A DNA stretch of 47,389 nucleotides, taken from positions 82,019 through 129,407 of the forward strand of contig DDIR01000123.1 in NCBI GenBank assembly GCA_002338715.1, given 5' to 3'. The notes under the pieces were generated by a model. That model searched no databases. It saw only the letters and a list, made by a program, of their open reading frames with translations, and was not told the origin of the DNA. Source of the DNA: Phycisphaerales bacterium UBA1845. GTDB lineage: Bacteria; Planctomycetota; Phycisphaerae; UBA1845. Every line of letters begins with the position of its first letter. Positions within the stretch are counted from its first letter, which is position 1. The translations under genes were made by a program, and so were the position numbers. This document shows, piece after piece, positions 25,746-34,731 of this stretch.

Positions 25746-26102
25746 TCAGGACGGGCACGGTTCAATGACAGCCGACATGCACCCCTTGCACCGCTCGATG
25801 AGTCTGTCGCGGCCAAAGGCGTGAATCTGATCGCGTTTGAGTTCCGCCCGCTCCAGCGTGGTGGTGTCGACAATGACCCTACCGGTTTCATCCACCTCGC
25901 GGGCCATCCGAAACGCCGTCTCCAGTGTGTGACCGAAGAGCCGATTGAGCATCAGAATGACGTATTCGTACGAATGGTCATCGTCGTCGAGCAGGATAAC
26001 GTTGTACGGTGGTTGACGACGCGGTTTGATGTCGCGTTTGGGATTCGCCTTGGACGTCACCGGCGCGTCGATGGTTGTGATGGATGATGCGTTGTCAGTC
26101 AT
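25746..26102 (-). CDS. clpS: ClpS-like adaptor of the ClpA/ClpC protease (divergent)
   Basis: A 118-residue protein with a flexible 30-residue N-terminus and a ClpS core from PPYNVILLDDDDHSYEYV onward. ClpS proteins deliver N-degron substrates to the Clp unfoldase. Aligned with Escherichia coli ClpS, Asn34 becomes Asp39, the Asp35-Asp36 pair is kept as Asp40-Asp41, the gatekeeper Met40 is Tyr45, and His66, which contacts the substrate amino group, becomes Asp71 (REVDETGRV). The helix ERAELKRDQIHAFGRD, likely part of the unfoldase contact, is intact. So the fold is clear but substrate choice may differ. It lies between miaB (upstream, 47-base gap) and the lipoprotein. Confidence 0.87.
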   Translation of the reverse strand: MTDNASSITTIDAPVTSKANPKRDIKPRRQPPYNVILLDDDDHSYEYVILMLNRLFGHTLETAFRMAREVDETGRVIVDTTTLERAELKRDQIHAFGRDRLIERCKGCMSAVIEPCPS

Positions 26103-26149
26103 TTACACGGGACCAGATGCGAGAAGTCTTCAAATCCAAAACACGTGGG

Positions 26150-27712
26150 CTATCCCGAAATTGAAATCGAGATACCGCCGTTCTCTCCACGGATCACCGG
26201 ACTCGTTTGCAAAGGATGAGCCGATGACCCCGCCGTTCCAGCAATTCTATGAGCTGGCTTACTTGGTTTATCGACCGGGTCGCCAAAAAGCGTGAGGGCG
26301 GTAGCCCCGTTGATCTTGATCTTCGTCAGTGAACCAATATACGATTCGTCACCGCAGAATACGACGATTCGATCTGACGACGTCCTGCCGACCAACTGGT
26401 CCGATCGCCGCCAACTGACCTCTTCGCCCCGGGTCTGCTCTGCTTCCTGGGCTTTGATCGCGGCTTTGCTGTATCCCTCGACGAGGATTTCAACCGTCTC
26501 CCCGATCATGGCCTGCGTTTGTGCGAGTGAAATCCGCTCCTGCATTTCGAGCATGCGGCGGTTGCGATCGCGTTTGACAGCGTTGGGTACATCGTCGGCC
26601 ATGCCCTTGTCCGCAACGGTATTGGGTCGCGGAGAATATTTGAAGCAGAAGATATTCTTAAACCGGATGCGATCCATCAGCGCCAAGCTTTCCTCGAATT
26701 CCGCTTCCGTCTCGCCGCAGAACCCGACGATGAAATCGCTCGCGATCGTCATGTTCGGGACATACTCGCGTCCGCGGGCGAGCAACTCTTCATACACCTC
26801 CACCGAATACTGCCGCTTCATCCGTTTCAGTACCGAGTTTGAACCGCTCTGCGCCGGCAGGTGCAGGTACTCGCACACTTTCGGCAGGTCGCGCATCGCC
26901 TCGAAAATCTCATCGCGGAAATCGCCCGGATAGCTCGTGACAAATCGAATGCGCTCCAGCCCATCGACATCGTTGAGGCGATACAGCAGGTCGGCCATGT
27001 TGACCGCCGCCCCACTTTCCTGATGCAGATAGCTGTTGACCGTCTGACCGAGCAGGGTCACCTCTTTCGCACCGCGACCGGCGAGCATCTTCGCTTCTTC
27101 GACGATCTGCTGCGGTGGTCGGGAACGTTCCTTGCCACGCGTAAACGGAACCACGCAGAACGTACAAAACTTATCGCAGCCGCGTTGGATGCGGATGTAC
27201 GATTGCAGCACGTTGGCACTTGGAGCGGGTTCGCGCGACAGGTCCAGCGCTTCAACCGAATCGAAATCGAGCGTTCGATCGAGCAGGTTGCTGTTGCGCT
27301 TTTTGTCGAGGGTCAATGCCACCGTGCGACTGCGGGTCTCTTGAACTTCCTCGATCATCGCGGGGACTTTGTTCAACTCGCCCGGTCCACACACCAGATC
27401 GACGTAGGGTATTTTCGCGAAGAGACCGTCAGGGTCGCGCTCGGCCATACATCCGATGACGCCGATGACCATGTCCGGGTTGGCCTGTTTGGACTTTTTC
27501 GCCGTCCCCAATCGCGAGAGGGCTTTCTGCTCGGCGTGGTCGCGTACGCTGCACGTATTGACCAGAAACACGTCGGCATTGTCCACCGAGTCAGTCGTGA
27601 CGTAGTCCTTCGCGAGAAGCTGCCCGACGACCAACTCGCTGTCGAGGACGTTCATCTGGCAGCCCATCGTCTCGATGTAGACTGACTTCTGTTTTTTGGG
27701 CGGCTGATCCAT
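26150..27712 (-). CDS. miaB: tRNA-2-methylthio-N6-dimethylallyladenosine synthase MiaB
   Basis: A 520-residue radical-SAM methylthiotransferase that adds a methylthio group to i6A37 of tRNAs reading UNN codons. It has the auxiliary-cluster N-terminal domain with Cys18 (MGCQMNVLDSE), VNTCSVRDHAEQKA and GCMAERD, the radical-SAM motif CDKFCTFC, then GRTSSDRIV-type TRAM sequence near 445. FTRGKERSRP and LGQTVNSY are specific to MiaB rather than MtaB or RimO. The protein is about 40 residues longer than usual, with a Ser/Gly/Pro-rich C-terminal tail after the TRAM domain. It is first in a short minus-strand run with clpS. Confidence 0.93.
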   Translation of the reverse strand: MDQPPKKQKSVYIETMGCQMNVLDSELVVGQLLAKDYVTTDSVDNADVFLVNTCSVRDHAEQKALSRLGTAKKSKQANPDMVIGVIGCMAERDPDGLFAKIPYVDLVCGPGELNKVPAMIEEVQETRSRTVALTLDKKRNSNLLDRTLDFDSVEALDLSREPAPSANVLQSYIRIQRGCDKFCTFCVVPFTRGKERSRPPQQIVEEAKMLAGRGAKEVTLLGQTVNSYLHQESGAAVNMADLLYRLNDVDGLERIRFVTSYPGDFRDEIFEAMRDLPKVCEYLHLPAQSGSNSVLKRMKRQYSVEVYEELLARGREYVPNMTIASDFIVGFCGETEAEFEESLALMDRIRFKNIFCFKYSPRPNTVADKGMADDVPNAVKRDRNRRMLEMQERISLAQTQAMIGETVEILVEGYSKAAIKAQEAEQTRGEEVSWRRSDQLVGRTSSDRIVVFCGDESYIGSLTKIKINGATALTLFGDPVDKPSKPAHRIAGTAGSSAHPLQTSPVIRGENGGISISISG

Positions 27713-28025
27713 GCGGTGTTCCGGCTGAGATGGCGTGATGACGCCAGTTAAAGGACTATTTCACAGACAAAGACCATTCTAGGAGGCCGGGTTTGGGCTT
27801 GCAATGTTTCGGTTGTGCGGGGTGTTTGAAAGGCAAAGGGAGGAGGTCAATAGGACAATTGGTCAATATGCGGGTTTCCCAATCGCGCCGTCATTCCCGC
27901 GAAAGCGGGAATCCAGAACTGGGGCGATCAACTCTAGTCCGCCCTGGACTCCCGCCTGCGCGGGAGTGACGAATAAAGCCTCGTCTGTGGTGCGCAGGGT
28001 GGTGACGGACTTGCGGAATAAGTAC
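27713..28025. other. Intergenic region without a gene
   Basis: This 313-base gap separates the 3' end of the nuo-associated small gene from the miaB start. It holds one palindromic REP-like element (27889-27971) and otherwise no open frame, RNA gene or promoter that I can support. Confidence 0.6.
27889..27971. repeat. REP-like palindromic element with two hairpins
   Basis: The 83-base element starts CGTCATTCCCGC and ends GCGGGAGTGACG, so its ends are inverted. It contains two perfect 8-bp hairpins: ATTCCCGC-GAAA-GCGGGAAT at 27893-27912 and ACTCCCGC-CTGC-GCGGGAGT at 27948-27967. Inner ATCCAG and CTGGACT also pair. It resembles the dispersed GTCATTCCCGC...GCGGGAATCCAG repeats seen in many bacterial genomes. 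Confidence 0.8.
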
Positions 28026-28457
28026 CTACGATGCCTTTGCCGCCCGCATCGAATTCAACTTCTCAAGATGCTGACTGTGGCGTTGAGCGACAGCCGCGAG
28101 GCATTCGGTGGCGGCAGGATAATCCGTCACCATGCCAGCCGCCTGCTTGCAGCATTCGACCAGATGCGTCTTGTCCTTAATCAAGCGAGGGATGAGAACG
28201 TGAATCTCGTTGTAAGGCATCGCCGCAATCGCCGCTTGAACCCGAGGCGGGCCCGGTAAGGCATCCATCGATTCGAGAAGGTCCGCCAACCGATGGAGGC
28301 AATCCTGTTCTTCGCTGGCCATCTGCTCAATGTCAGCCGCCATCGATACATCGGCATCGCTGACAAACGTGGCAACATCTTTGAGGTGAATCAGCATGCT
28401 GGAAGCCAATTCGCTGCTTAGATTACTCACGATGCGGATGACGTCGTGCTTATCCAC
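28026..28457 (-). CDS. Small helical protein of unknown function at the end of the nuo operon
   Basis: A 143-residue protein without a recognised family. It is predicted to be almost entirely alpha-helical, soluble, and contains scattered His, Glu and Cys residues (EEQDCLHRLADLLES, HLVECCKQAAGMV, QRHSQHLEKL), which could suggest a ferritin-like or other four-helix bundle; this is only a guess. The start is most likely a GTG at 28457, with GGAG ten bases upstream inside nuoN. The gene overlaps nuoN by 8 bases and is therefore translationally coupled to complex I. A role in assembly or regulation of the complex is suggested only by position. Confidence 0.6.
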   Translation of the reverse strand: MDKHDVIRIVSNLSSELASSMLIHLKDVATFVSDADVSMAADIEQMASEEQDCLHRLADLLESMDALPGPPRVQAAIAAMPYNEIHVLIPRLIKDKTHLVECCKQAAGMVTDYPAATECLAAVAQRHSQHLEKLNSMRAAKAS

Positions 28458-30105
28458 CGTGATTGTTCTCCAATGATTCTGTCCCGCCAGCTTGCGGGCT
28501 CGATTGTGCAAGTGAGTCCTTCGCGCCTTCGCCAGCCAATGCGGTTGGTGATGCGGCGAACAGGCCAGCCGAGTACTTGTCCGAACGGTTCTTGAGCGGG
28601 TTGCTGAAAATCAGCAGAACGATCAGTAGCACCCCGCACACGTTGACGAGCAATGCACCCGACATGGGCACATCGGTCGCTGGTTTGTCCGATTCCCGCA
28701 GGAACATCTGCACGATCACCCGCATGTAGTACCAGAGGCTGATCAGCGTATTGATGACGATAACAATCGCGAGCGCCCAATACAGACCGACGCCCGTCTC
28801 GCCCAGTGCGGCAAGCAGATACCACTTGGTGATAAAGCCGGCAAACGGCGGAATGCCAACGAGGGACACCAGGCAGAACAACATCGGAATCGCCAGGACC
28901 GGCGTCTTCCAACCCAGCCCGGCAAACGCGGTGATCGAATCGTCGCCGCCATTTTTTGATTCAAGCAGCGCCACGACGCCGAACGCACCGAGGTTCATCA
29001 GCATGTAAACCACCACATACGCGAGGACAGCGCTGATCGCGCTGAACGACTCGACCTTGTTGGCGTCAACGAGAATCGCAGCCGCGGCCATCATGTAACC
29101 GGCGTGTGCGATCGACGAATACGCGAGCATGCGTTTGGTGGACGTTTGCTTGTAAGCCGAGAGGTTTCCGACGGTGCACGTTATCGTCGCGAAGATCGCA
29201 ATGACGATCGCAACGCCATGAAGGACTTCCGCCCCGGCGTACATGCAGAAAACATGGGCCAACCGCATGAGCAGCAGCAAGCCCGCGGCTTTACTCGCAA
29301 CGCTCAGCCATGCCGTCACTTCCGTCTTGGCGCCCTGGAAAGCATCCGGACACCAGAAGTGGAACGGGACGGCTGATATTTTAAACGCAATGCCGACGAA
29401 GAGGCAGAACATACCCAAGCCAACCAGCAGACGGTTGGCCCCACCGGCTTCGAGGACCGGTCCGGCATTGAGCGCGATCTGGGCAACGTCGAGCGTACCG
29501 AAGAATCCGTAGATCAGGCTCGCCCCATAAAGCATGACGGCTGCGCTGACCGAACCGAAGATCATGTACTTCAGCGACGCCTCGGCTGCGATGCGTTTTT
29601 GTTTGTTGAACCCGACGATGGCATAGCTCGGCAGCGATGCGAACTCGATCGCGATGATCATCATCAGGATGTTCTGCGTGCTGACCATCAGCGACATGCC
29701 CAGCGCGCTTCCCACCATGAGGACGAAGAATTCGGGTGCGTCGTCTTCCTGGTTGGCGGAAACGGACATCCACAGGATGCTGACCCCGACCAGAAACGTA
29801 AGCAGGAACAGCTTGAAGAACAGTGAAAGGTTGTCGGCGATCAGCATACCGCCCGTGCGATCAGGCGTCAGTCCGGTTTGCGGACCCTCGGCTGACACAA
29901 TTCCCATCACCTTGAACGTAAAGAACGCGGTCACCGCGATGCCGACAATCGCAAGGCCGGCAGTGATGCGGGCATCGCGACCGATCGCCAGCGGCGCGAG
30001 CATGATCAAACACAGCGTCGCCACCCACGCCAATTCCGGCGAGAACGTGAGAAACTCCGAGGCTTTTGGAAACCACGCTGGTATTTCAGCGATCAATTCA
30101 GTCAC
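28450..30105 (-). CDS. nuoN: NADH-quinone oxidoreductase subunit N
   Basis: A 551-residue antiporter-like membrane subunit of complex I with about 14 hydrophobic segments, one of three proton-pumping modules in the membrane arm. Family motifs include IAIEFASLPSYAIVGF (containing the essential Glu), EASLKYMIFGSVSAAVMLYG (essential Lys region) and KISAVPFHFWCPDAFQGAKT with a second lysine. It is about 60 residues longer than E. coli NuoN, mostly in the C-terminal tail (Ser, Gly and Asn-rich). It follows nuoM by 69 bases and overlaps the small gene downstream. Confidence 0.94.
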   Translation of the reverse strand: MTELIAEIPAWFPKASEFLTFSPELAWVATLCLIMLAPLAIGRDARITAGLAIVGIAVTAFFTFKVMGIVSAEGPQTGLTPDRTGGMLIADNLSLFFKLFLLTFLVGVSILWMSVSANQEDDAPEFFVLMVGSALGMSLMVSTQNILMMIIAIEFASLPSYAIVGFNKQKRIAAEASLKYMIFGSVSAAVMLYGASLIYGFFGTLDVAQIALNAGPVLEAGGANRLLVGLGMFCLFVGIAFKISAVPFHFWCPDAFQGAKTEVTAWLSVASKAAGLLLLMRLAHVFCMYAGAEVLHGVAIVIAIFATITCTVGNLSAYKQTSTKRMLAYSSIAHAGYMMAAAAILVDANKVESFSAISAVLAYVVVYMLMNLGAFGVVALLESKNGGDDSITAFAGLGWKTPVLAIPMLFCLVSLVGIPPFAGFITKWYLLAALGETGVGLYWALAIVIVINTLISLWYYMRVIVQMFLRESDKPATDVPMSGALLVNVCGVLLIVLLIFSNPLKNRSDKYSAGLFAASPTALAGEGAKDSLAQSSPQAGGTESLENNHGG

Positions 30106-30174
30106 CGTGATTCGCTATCCAATCAGACTAATATGCCAAACTCGATCAAAACGCTCAGCCGAAGTTGCGGCTCC

Positions 30175-31830
30175 CTAGCCACCAGCGGCGGCCATCGCCA
30201 TCTGCGTGACGCCATTCATCTGGTCGATGAGCAGGTTGAGCGTTCCATTCATGAAATCAAACACCGACTGCTTGGGCAGCACACCCAGCAGGATGCAAAG
30301 CGCACCAAGCGGTGCGAGGATCAGCATCTCGCGGCCCGTGGCTTCGGGGAAGCTCTTGTATTCTTCCCGCACGGAACCGAGATAAACCCGCTGCACCACC
30401 CATAGGATGTAACCGGCTGTCAAAACCACGCCGAACGCTGCACAGATCGCGGCAGTATATGCCCACTTGAAATGCGGACCGGCTTGGAATGTTCCGAGCA
30501 ACACATACGCTTCGCCCACGAACCCGCAAAGTCCCGGCAGGCCCAGCGATGCGAAGAAGCCGAGCGTGGCCATCGATCCGTAGCGCGGCATCGAAAGCCA
30601 GAGTCCACCGAACTTGTTGATCTGGCGATGGTGGGCACGGTCATAAATCACGCCGACGAGGAAAAAGCACATCGGTGAGCTGATGCCGTGGGCGATCATC
30701 TGGAACATCGCGCCCTGGAATCCGGTCGTCGTCATCACGCAGATACCCAGAAGCACATAACCCATGTGCGACACCGAACTGTACGCAACCAGTTTCTTGA
30801 AGTCGGTCTGGGCCATCGCACAGAGGGCACCATACAAGATGCTCACCACCGCAATGACCGCGAGGAAACTCGCCCAGAATTCACCGCCCAGCGGGAAGAT
30901 GCCGTAACACAACCGCAGGAATCCGTAACCGCCCATCTTCAAAAGCACGCCGGCAAGGATCATGGAGATCGGCGTCGGGGCTTGCACGTGGGCGTCGGGC
31001 AACCACGTGTGCACCGGCACGCATGGCAACTTGATGGCGAATCCGATGAACAGGAACATAAACATCAGCGGCGCGAAACGAACGTCTAGGAGTTTGGTTC
31101 CCGCGTCGCCGAAGTGTTTTTGGATGGCTTCGTTGGTCGTCAGTTCGATCAGGTCGAACGTACCCGTCGTGACCTGGGCACCGGTGTTGTAACTGGTGGC
31201 CAGCTCCGGATACTTGGCGACAGCGTCGGCACTGTAGAAGAACATCGCCACCAGACCGACGAGCATCAGCACCGAACCCGCCAGCGTGAAGATGAAGAAC
31301 TTGATCGCCGCGTATTCACGACGCTCACCGCCCCACACACCGATGAGGAAATACATCGGTAGCAGCATGACTTCCCAGAACACGTAGAACAAGAAGAAGT
31401 CGAGCGACACAAACACGCCCAACATGCCCGTTTCCAAAAGCAGAAACAGGAAGAAGTAGGCTTTGATGCCCTTGTTGATCTTCCACGAGTCGAAATTGAA
31501 ACTGGCAAGGCACGCAAGCAGCGACACGAACGTCGTCAGCAGGAAGAGCGGGAAACTCAACCCGTCCAAACCGACGAAGTATTCAATCGAAAACCGGTTA
31601 CCGGTGATCCACCCCGCACGTTCGACGTGGTGTAGTGCGCCGTAGGCATCGCCAAAGACGCCGGCAGCCTCGCCGCCCCAGAACGTCTTGAAGAGCAGCA
31701 GCGAGAGCACAAACGCCAACCCGCTGCCGAACAGCGCCACCCACTTCACCAACTCGCGCGGTACAAACAACAGCACCAAGCCGGCGATCATCGGCAGGAA
31801 AACTATCCAACTGATCAAATGTTGGTCCAC
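30175..31830 (-). CDS. nuoM: NADH-quinone oxidoreductase subunit M
   Basis: A 551-residue antiporter-like membrane subunit of complex I that pumps protons. It shows YVFWEVMLLPMYFLIGVWGG (essential Glu in TM5), AIKFFIFTLAGSVLMLVG, LPCVPVHTWLPDAHVQAPTP with the conserved Lys, and DFKKLVAYSSVSHMGYVLLG. The loop near residue 215-240 (YNTGAQVTTGTFDLIEL) is slightly longer than usual. It lies between nuoL (45-base gap) and nuoN in the operon, the standard order. Confidence 0.95.
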   Translation of the reverse strand: MDQHLISWIVFLPMIAGLVLLFVPRELVKWVALFGSGLAFVLSLLLFKTFWGGEAAGVFGDAYGALHHVERAGWITGNRFSIEYFVGLDGLSFPLFLLTTFVSLLACLASFNFDSWKINKGIKAYFFLFLLLETGMLGVFVSLDFFLFYVFWEVMLLPMYFLIGVWGGERREYAAIKFFIFTLAGSVLMLVGLVAMFFYSADAVAKYPELATSYNTGAQVTTGTFDLIELTTNEAIQKHFGDAGTKLLDVRFAPLMFMFLFIGFAIKLPCVPVHTWLPDAHVQAPTPISMILAGVLLKMGGYGFLRLCYGIFPLGGEFWASFLAVIAVVSILYGALCAMAQTDFKKLVAYSSVSHMGYVLLGICVMTTTGFQGAMFQMIAHGISSPMCFFLVGVIYDRAHHRQINKFGGLWLSMPRYGSMATLGFFASLGLPGLCGFVGEAYVLLGTFQAGPHFKWAYTAAICAAFGVVLTAGYILWVVQRVYLGSVREEYKSFPEATGREMLILAPLGALCILLGVLPKQSVFDFMNGTLNLLIDQMNGVTQMAMAAAGG

Positions 31831-31875
31831 AGCAATTCGTCCTTTGCCTAAAAGGCTAATCCTTCAATGGGCCGG

Positions 31876-34326
31876 CTAGCTCATCACCACCGCGATGATC
31901 GCGGCCAACACGAGCACAGCCCCAGTTGTTCCAAACAATATGTAGTTGCGAATCTTGCCAGTTTGCGGCTGGCGAACCATCTCGCCCGCACCCTGCGTGG
32001 ATTCAGCGATGGCGTCGACCAGTCCATCCACCCCGCCGGTGTCCATGATGTTGCCCGAGAACTCGGCGATGCGAACGGTTCCGCGGCCAAGCAGGTTGGC
32101 GATGCCGTCAACGACCAGAATATCAAAGAGATTCGACGCACCCGACAAGATCACCCGCGTTCCACCCACGAGCACTGTGTCGTAAATATGGTCGAAGAAT
32201 AGCTTCTCCATCAGACACCAATGGATGAACCCGACGAATGGCAATCGCTTGATGCGCTCCGCGAGTTCGAGACCGTTGCGGTAGATCAAAATCGCCAAGC
32301 CCATGCCGACGAGCCACGAGAAACCGACGATGCCGATCAGCGCGCCGTGAGGATCTTTGTCTTTGTCATGCGACAGTCCGAGCAGTTCATGTTGCGCCTT
32401 GTCTGGCACTTCGCCATCGACCGCCACCACCAGCGGCGCATCGGAGGCAATCACTGCGGCTTCACCCAATTGCGGGCGGAACATCATATAGCTGGCCGCC
32501 ACCGTTCCGATCGCCAAAACGATCAGCGGCGCCCACATCAAGGGCGACTCGTGGGCGTGATGATGGACGTGCCCGTCACGTGGTTTGCCCATGAACGTCA
32601 TCCACCAGCAACGCATCATGTAGAACGGCGTGACGTAGGCGATGATGATGGGTAGCCAGAACATCCACTTGGGGATCTTGTGCTGCTGTGCTGCGATACC
32701 AGCAAGGACCGGATCGTCGTGATGTCCGCCATGCCCTGCATCGTGGGCGGCTGCACCATGGGTTGCGGATTCGCCGTGCGACGTTTCGGCACCGTGTTCA
32801 TCGGCACCGTGTTCATCGGCATCGTGTTCTTCGGAACCGTGCTCGTCATGGACTTGTCCGGACGCAAGAATCACCTTGCCCGAACGGAGGATGAGATCGT
32901 CTTCACGTGGTGTGGCGGAGTGCGCGTTTTCCGCACCGTGTCCATCGTCTTTCTCATGCCCGCCAAAGCGGTCTTCCCAGTTGTACGTGCGCTCGTAGGC
33001 AACCGCGAGAACCTCGTCCTTACTGAAGAATCCGCCAAGTCCAAAGTGCGTGCCCGGGATACCGAATCCGGCGATTGCCAGAACCCCGATGAAAAACGTC
33101 CAGCAGGTTACGGGCATTTTCTTGTGCAGCCCGCCCATCTTTCGCATGTCCTGCACGTGGTGGCAACCTTCGATGACCTGACCGCTGCCGAGGAACATCA
33201 TCGCCTTGAAAAATGCGTGCGTGATCAGGTGGAACAATGCCGCGGGCCAAGCGCCGACGCCCATGCCGAAAATCATGTAGCCAAGTTGCGACAGCGTCGA
33301 GTATGCCAGCACTTTCTTGATGTCGACCTGAACGATCGCGATCAGTGCCGTGATCGTCAGCGTGATGCAGCCGATGACCGCGATAAAGAACTGCGCATCG
33401 GGCGTGAGCAGACGGAACACGCGGGCGACCAGATACACACCCGCCGCGACCATCGTCGCCGCGTGGATCAGGGCGCTGACGGGGGTCGGACCAGCCATCG
33501 CGTCGGGCAGCCAGACGTGCAGCGGGAACTGGGCGCTTTTCCCCATCGCCCCGCAGAACAAACCAATGCCCATCAACGTCGCGAGCCCCATGCCGGAGAC
33601 GTGCCAGCCGAGAATGTCGATGTCGGCCGCGAAGATCCCCGAGTTGGTGGCATATTGATGACGGAAGTTGGCGGCGGCTTGGTCGAGGTCGAACGTCTGA
33701 AGGAAGACAAAGACCAGCATGAGCCCAAGCAGGAAGCCAAAGTCGCCGACGCGGTTGGTGATGAACGCTTTCATCGCCGCATTGGAGGCGAACTTCTTGT
33801 CGAAGTAGAAACCGATCAGCAGGTAGCTGCACAGACCGACCAGTTCCCAAAAGACAAACAGGAAGAAGATGCTGCTCGAAATCAAAAGGCCCAGCATCGA
33901 GAATTCAAACAGCGAAAGGTAGCAGAAGAACCGGTGGAACTTGCATTGGCCGTCGACCTCGTCGGAATGACCGGCCATGTACCCGATGCTGAATACGAAG
34001 ATGCAGGTCGAAACCAGCGCGACCATGAAATACATCATCACGGTCAGCCCATCGAGTTTGACCTTGAACTCGATCGGCATTTCGTTGCCGAAGAGGTTGA
34101 GCACCACCCAGTCGTAACCGGTGGTGGCCATCAGTGCGGCTTTGTCGGTCGCCGAAAGCCAACCCAACAGGACATACGTTGCGCAACCGAGGCTGGCGAG
34201 GACGCCCAGCACCGCCACCCATCCGGAGGTTGGCTTGCCGATGCGATGGCCAAAGAACGCCAACACCGCAAACATAAAGAGCGGTGCGACGACGCCGATG
34301 CATAATGCGATTTCGTAGTTACCCAT
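31876..34326 (-). CDS. nuoL: NADH-quinone oxidoreductase subunit L with a His-rich insertion
   Basis: The largest antiporter-like subunit of complex I, 816 residues against about 610 in E. coli. The core is normal: FVFWELVGLCSYLLIGF, NRVGDFGFLLG, AQFPLHVWLPDAMAGPTPV and DIKKVLAYSTLSQLGYM. Residues about 455-540 form an extra hydrophilic loop with about 14 histidines and many Asp, Glu, Gly and Ala residues, part of it built of EHGAD-type five-residue repeats. The C-terminal region with the long lateral-helix zone runs to ISTQ-like membrane segments. The ATG at 34326 is chosen over an in-frame TTG at 34335. The insertion may bind metal or simply be a flexible loop. Confidence 0.93.
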   Translation of the reverse strand: MGNYEIALCIGVVAPLFMFAVLAFFGHRIGKPTSGWVAVLGVLASLGCATYVLLGWLSATDKAALMATTGYDWVVLNLFGNEMPIEFKVKLDGLTVMMYFMVALVSTCIFVFSIGYMAGHSDEVDGQCKFHRFFCYLSLFEFSMLGLLISSSIFFLFVFWELVGLCSYLLIGFYFDKKFASNAAMKAFITNRVGDFGFLLGLMLVFVFLQTFDLDQAAANFRHQYATNSGIFAADIDILGWHVSGMGLATLMGIGLFCGAMGKSAQFPLHVWLPDAMAGPTPVSALIHAATMVAAGVYLVARVFRLLTPDAQFFIAVIGCITLTITALIAIVQVDIKKVLAYSTLSQLGYMIFGMGVGAWPAALFHLITHAFFKAMMFLGSGQVIEGCHHVQDMRKMGGLHKKMPVTCWTFFIGVLAIAGFGIPGTHFGLGGFFSKDEVLAVAYERTYNWEDRFGGHEKDDGHGAENAHSATPREDDLILRSGKVILASGQVHDEHGSEEHDADEHGADEHGAETSHGESATHGAAAHDAGHGGHHDDPVLAGIAAQQHKIPKWMFWLPIIIAYVTPFYMMRCWWMTFMGKPRDGHVHHHAHESPLMWAPLIVLAIGTVAASYMMFRPQLGEAAVIASDAPLVVAVDGEVPDKAQHELLGLSHDKDKDPHGALIGIVGFSWLVGMGLAILIYRNGLELAERIKRLPFVGFIHWCLMEKLFFDHIYDTVLVGGTRVILSGASNLFDILVVDGIANLLGRGTVRIAEFSGNIMDTGGVDGLVDAIAESTQGAGEMVRQPQTGKIRNYILFGTTGAVLVLAAIIAVVMS
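32787..32846. repeat. Four tandem 15-bp repeats inside nuoL
   Basis: Units at 32787, 32802, 32817 and 32832 are copies of CGGCACCGTGTTCAT; the first two are identical and the others carry three to four changes. The 15-bp period keeps the frame, encoding the repeated Glu-His-Gly-Ala-Asp loop on the minus strand. Slippage could change the number of units. Confidence 0.85.
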
Positions 34327-34400
34327 GGTTTCCAAAGTCAGCCGGCATCAACGCGTCGGCAAAAAAACTATCCGGCCCCCAAAATCAGTCGGCTCCAAAA

Positions 34401-34715
34401 CTATCCGGCTAACGTATCTCCGTGATCGACGTCCACGGTATTGAGGTTCTTGTAGAAGTTCATGCAAATCGCCACAGCCAATGCAGCTTCTGCTGCGGCG
34501 AGAACGATGACGAACAGGCTGACAATCTGACCGTCGATGTTGCCCATCCCGTTGTAGCGATTGAACGCCACGAGATTGATGTTGGCGCCGTTGAGCACCA
34601 TCTCGACACCGATCAGGATACCGATGGCGTTGCGCTTCGTGATCATCACGAAGATGCCCATCACGAACAGGAGCGTCGCGACGACCAGATAATGTGTCAG
34701 ACCTATCTCAAACAT
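34401..34715 (-). CDS. nuoK: NADH-quinone oxidoreductase subunit K
   Basis: A 104-residue complex I membrane subunit with three helices, homologous to MrpC. TM2 carries the conserved Glu in LIGVEMVLNGANINLVAF, and TM3 has the second in VLAAAEAALAVAI. The ATG at 34715 begins MFEIGLTHYLVV, the usual N-terminus; an upstream in-frame start at 34763 would lie inside nuoJ and is rejected. It is 16 bases after nuoJ and 74 bases before nuoL. Confidence 0.95.
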   Translation of the reverse strand: MFEIGLTHYLVVATLLFVMGIFVMITKRNAIGILIGVEMVLNGANINLVAFNRYNGMGNIDGQIVSLFVIVLAAAEAALAVAICMNFYKNLNTVDVDHGDTLAG

Positions 34716-34731
34716 AAGGCACTCAATCCGC

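Noticed and set aside
32680..34305. A 541-residue open frame on the plus strand opposite nuoL
   Set aside because: It mirrors nuoL codon bias, lacks any family motif and is full of Gln, Arg, His and Asp typical of antisense frames in GC-rich genes.
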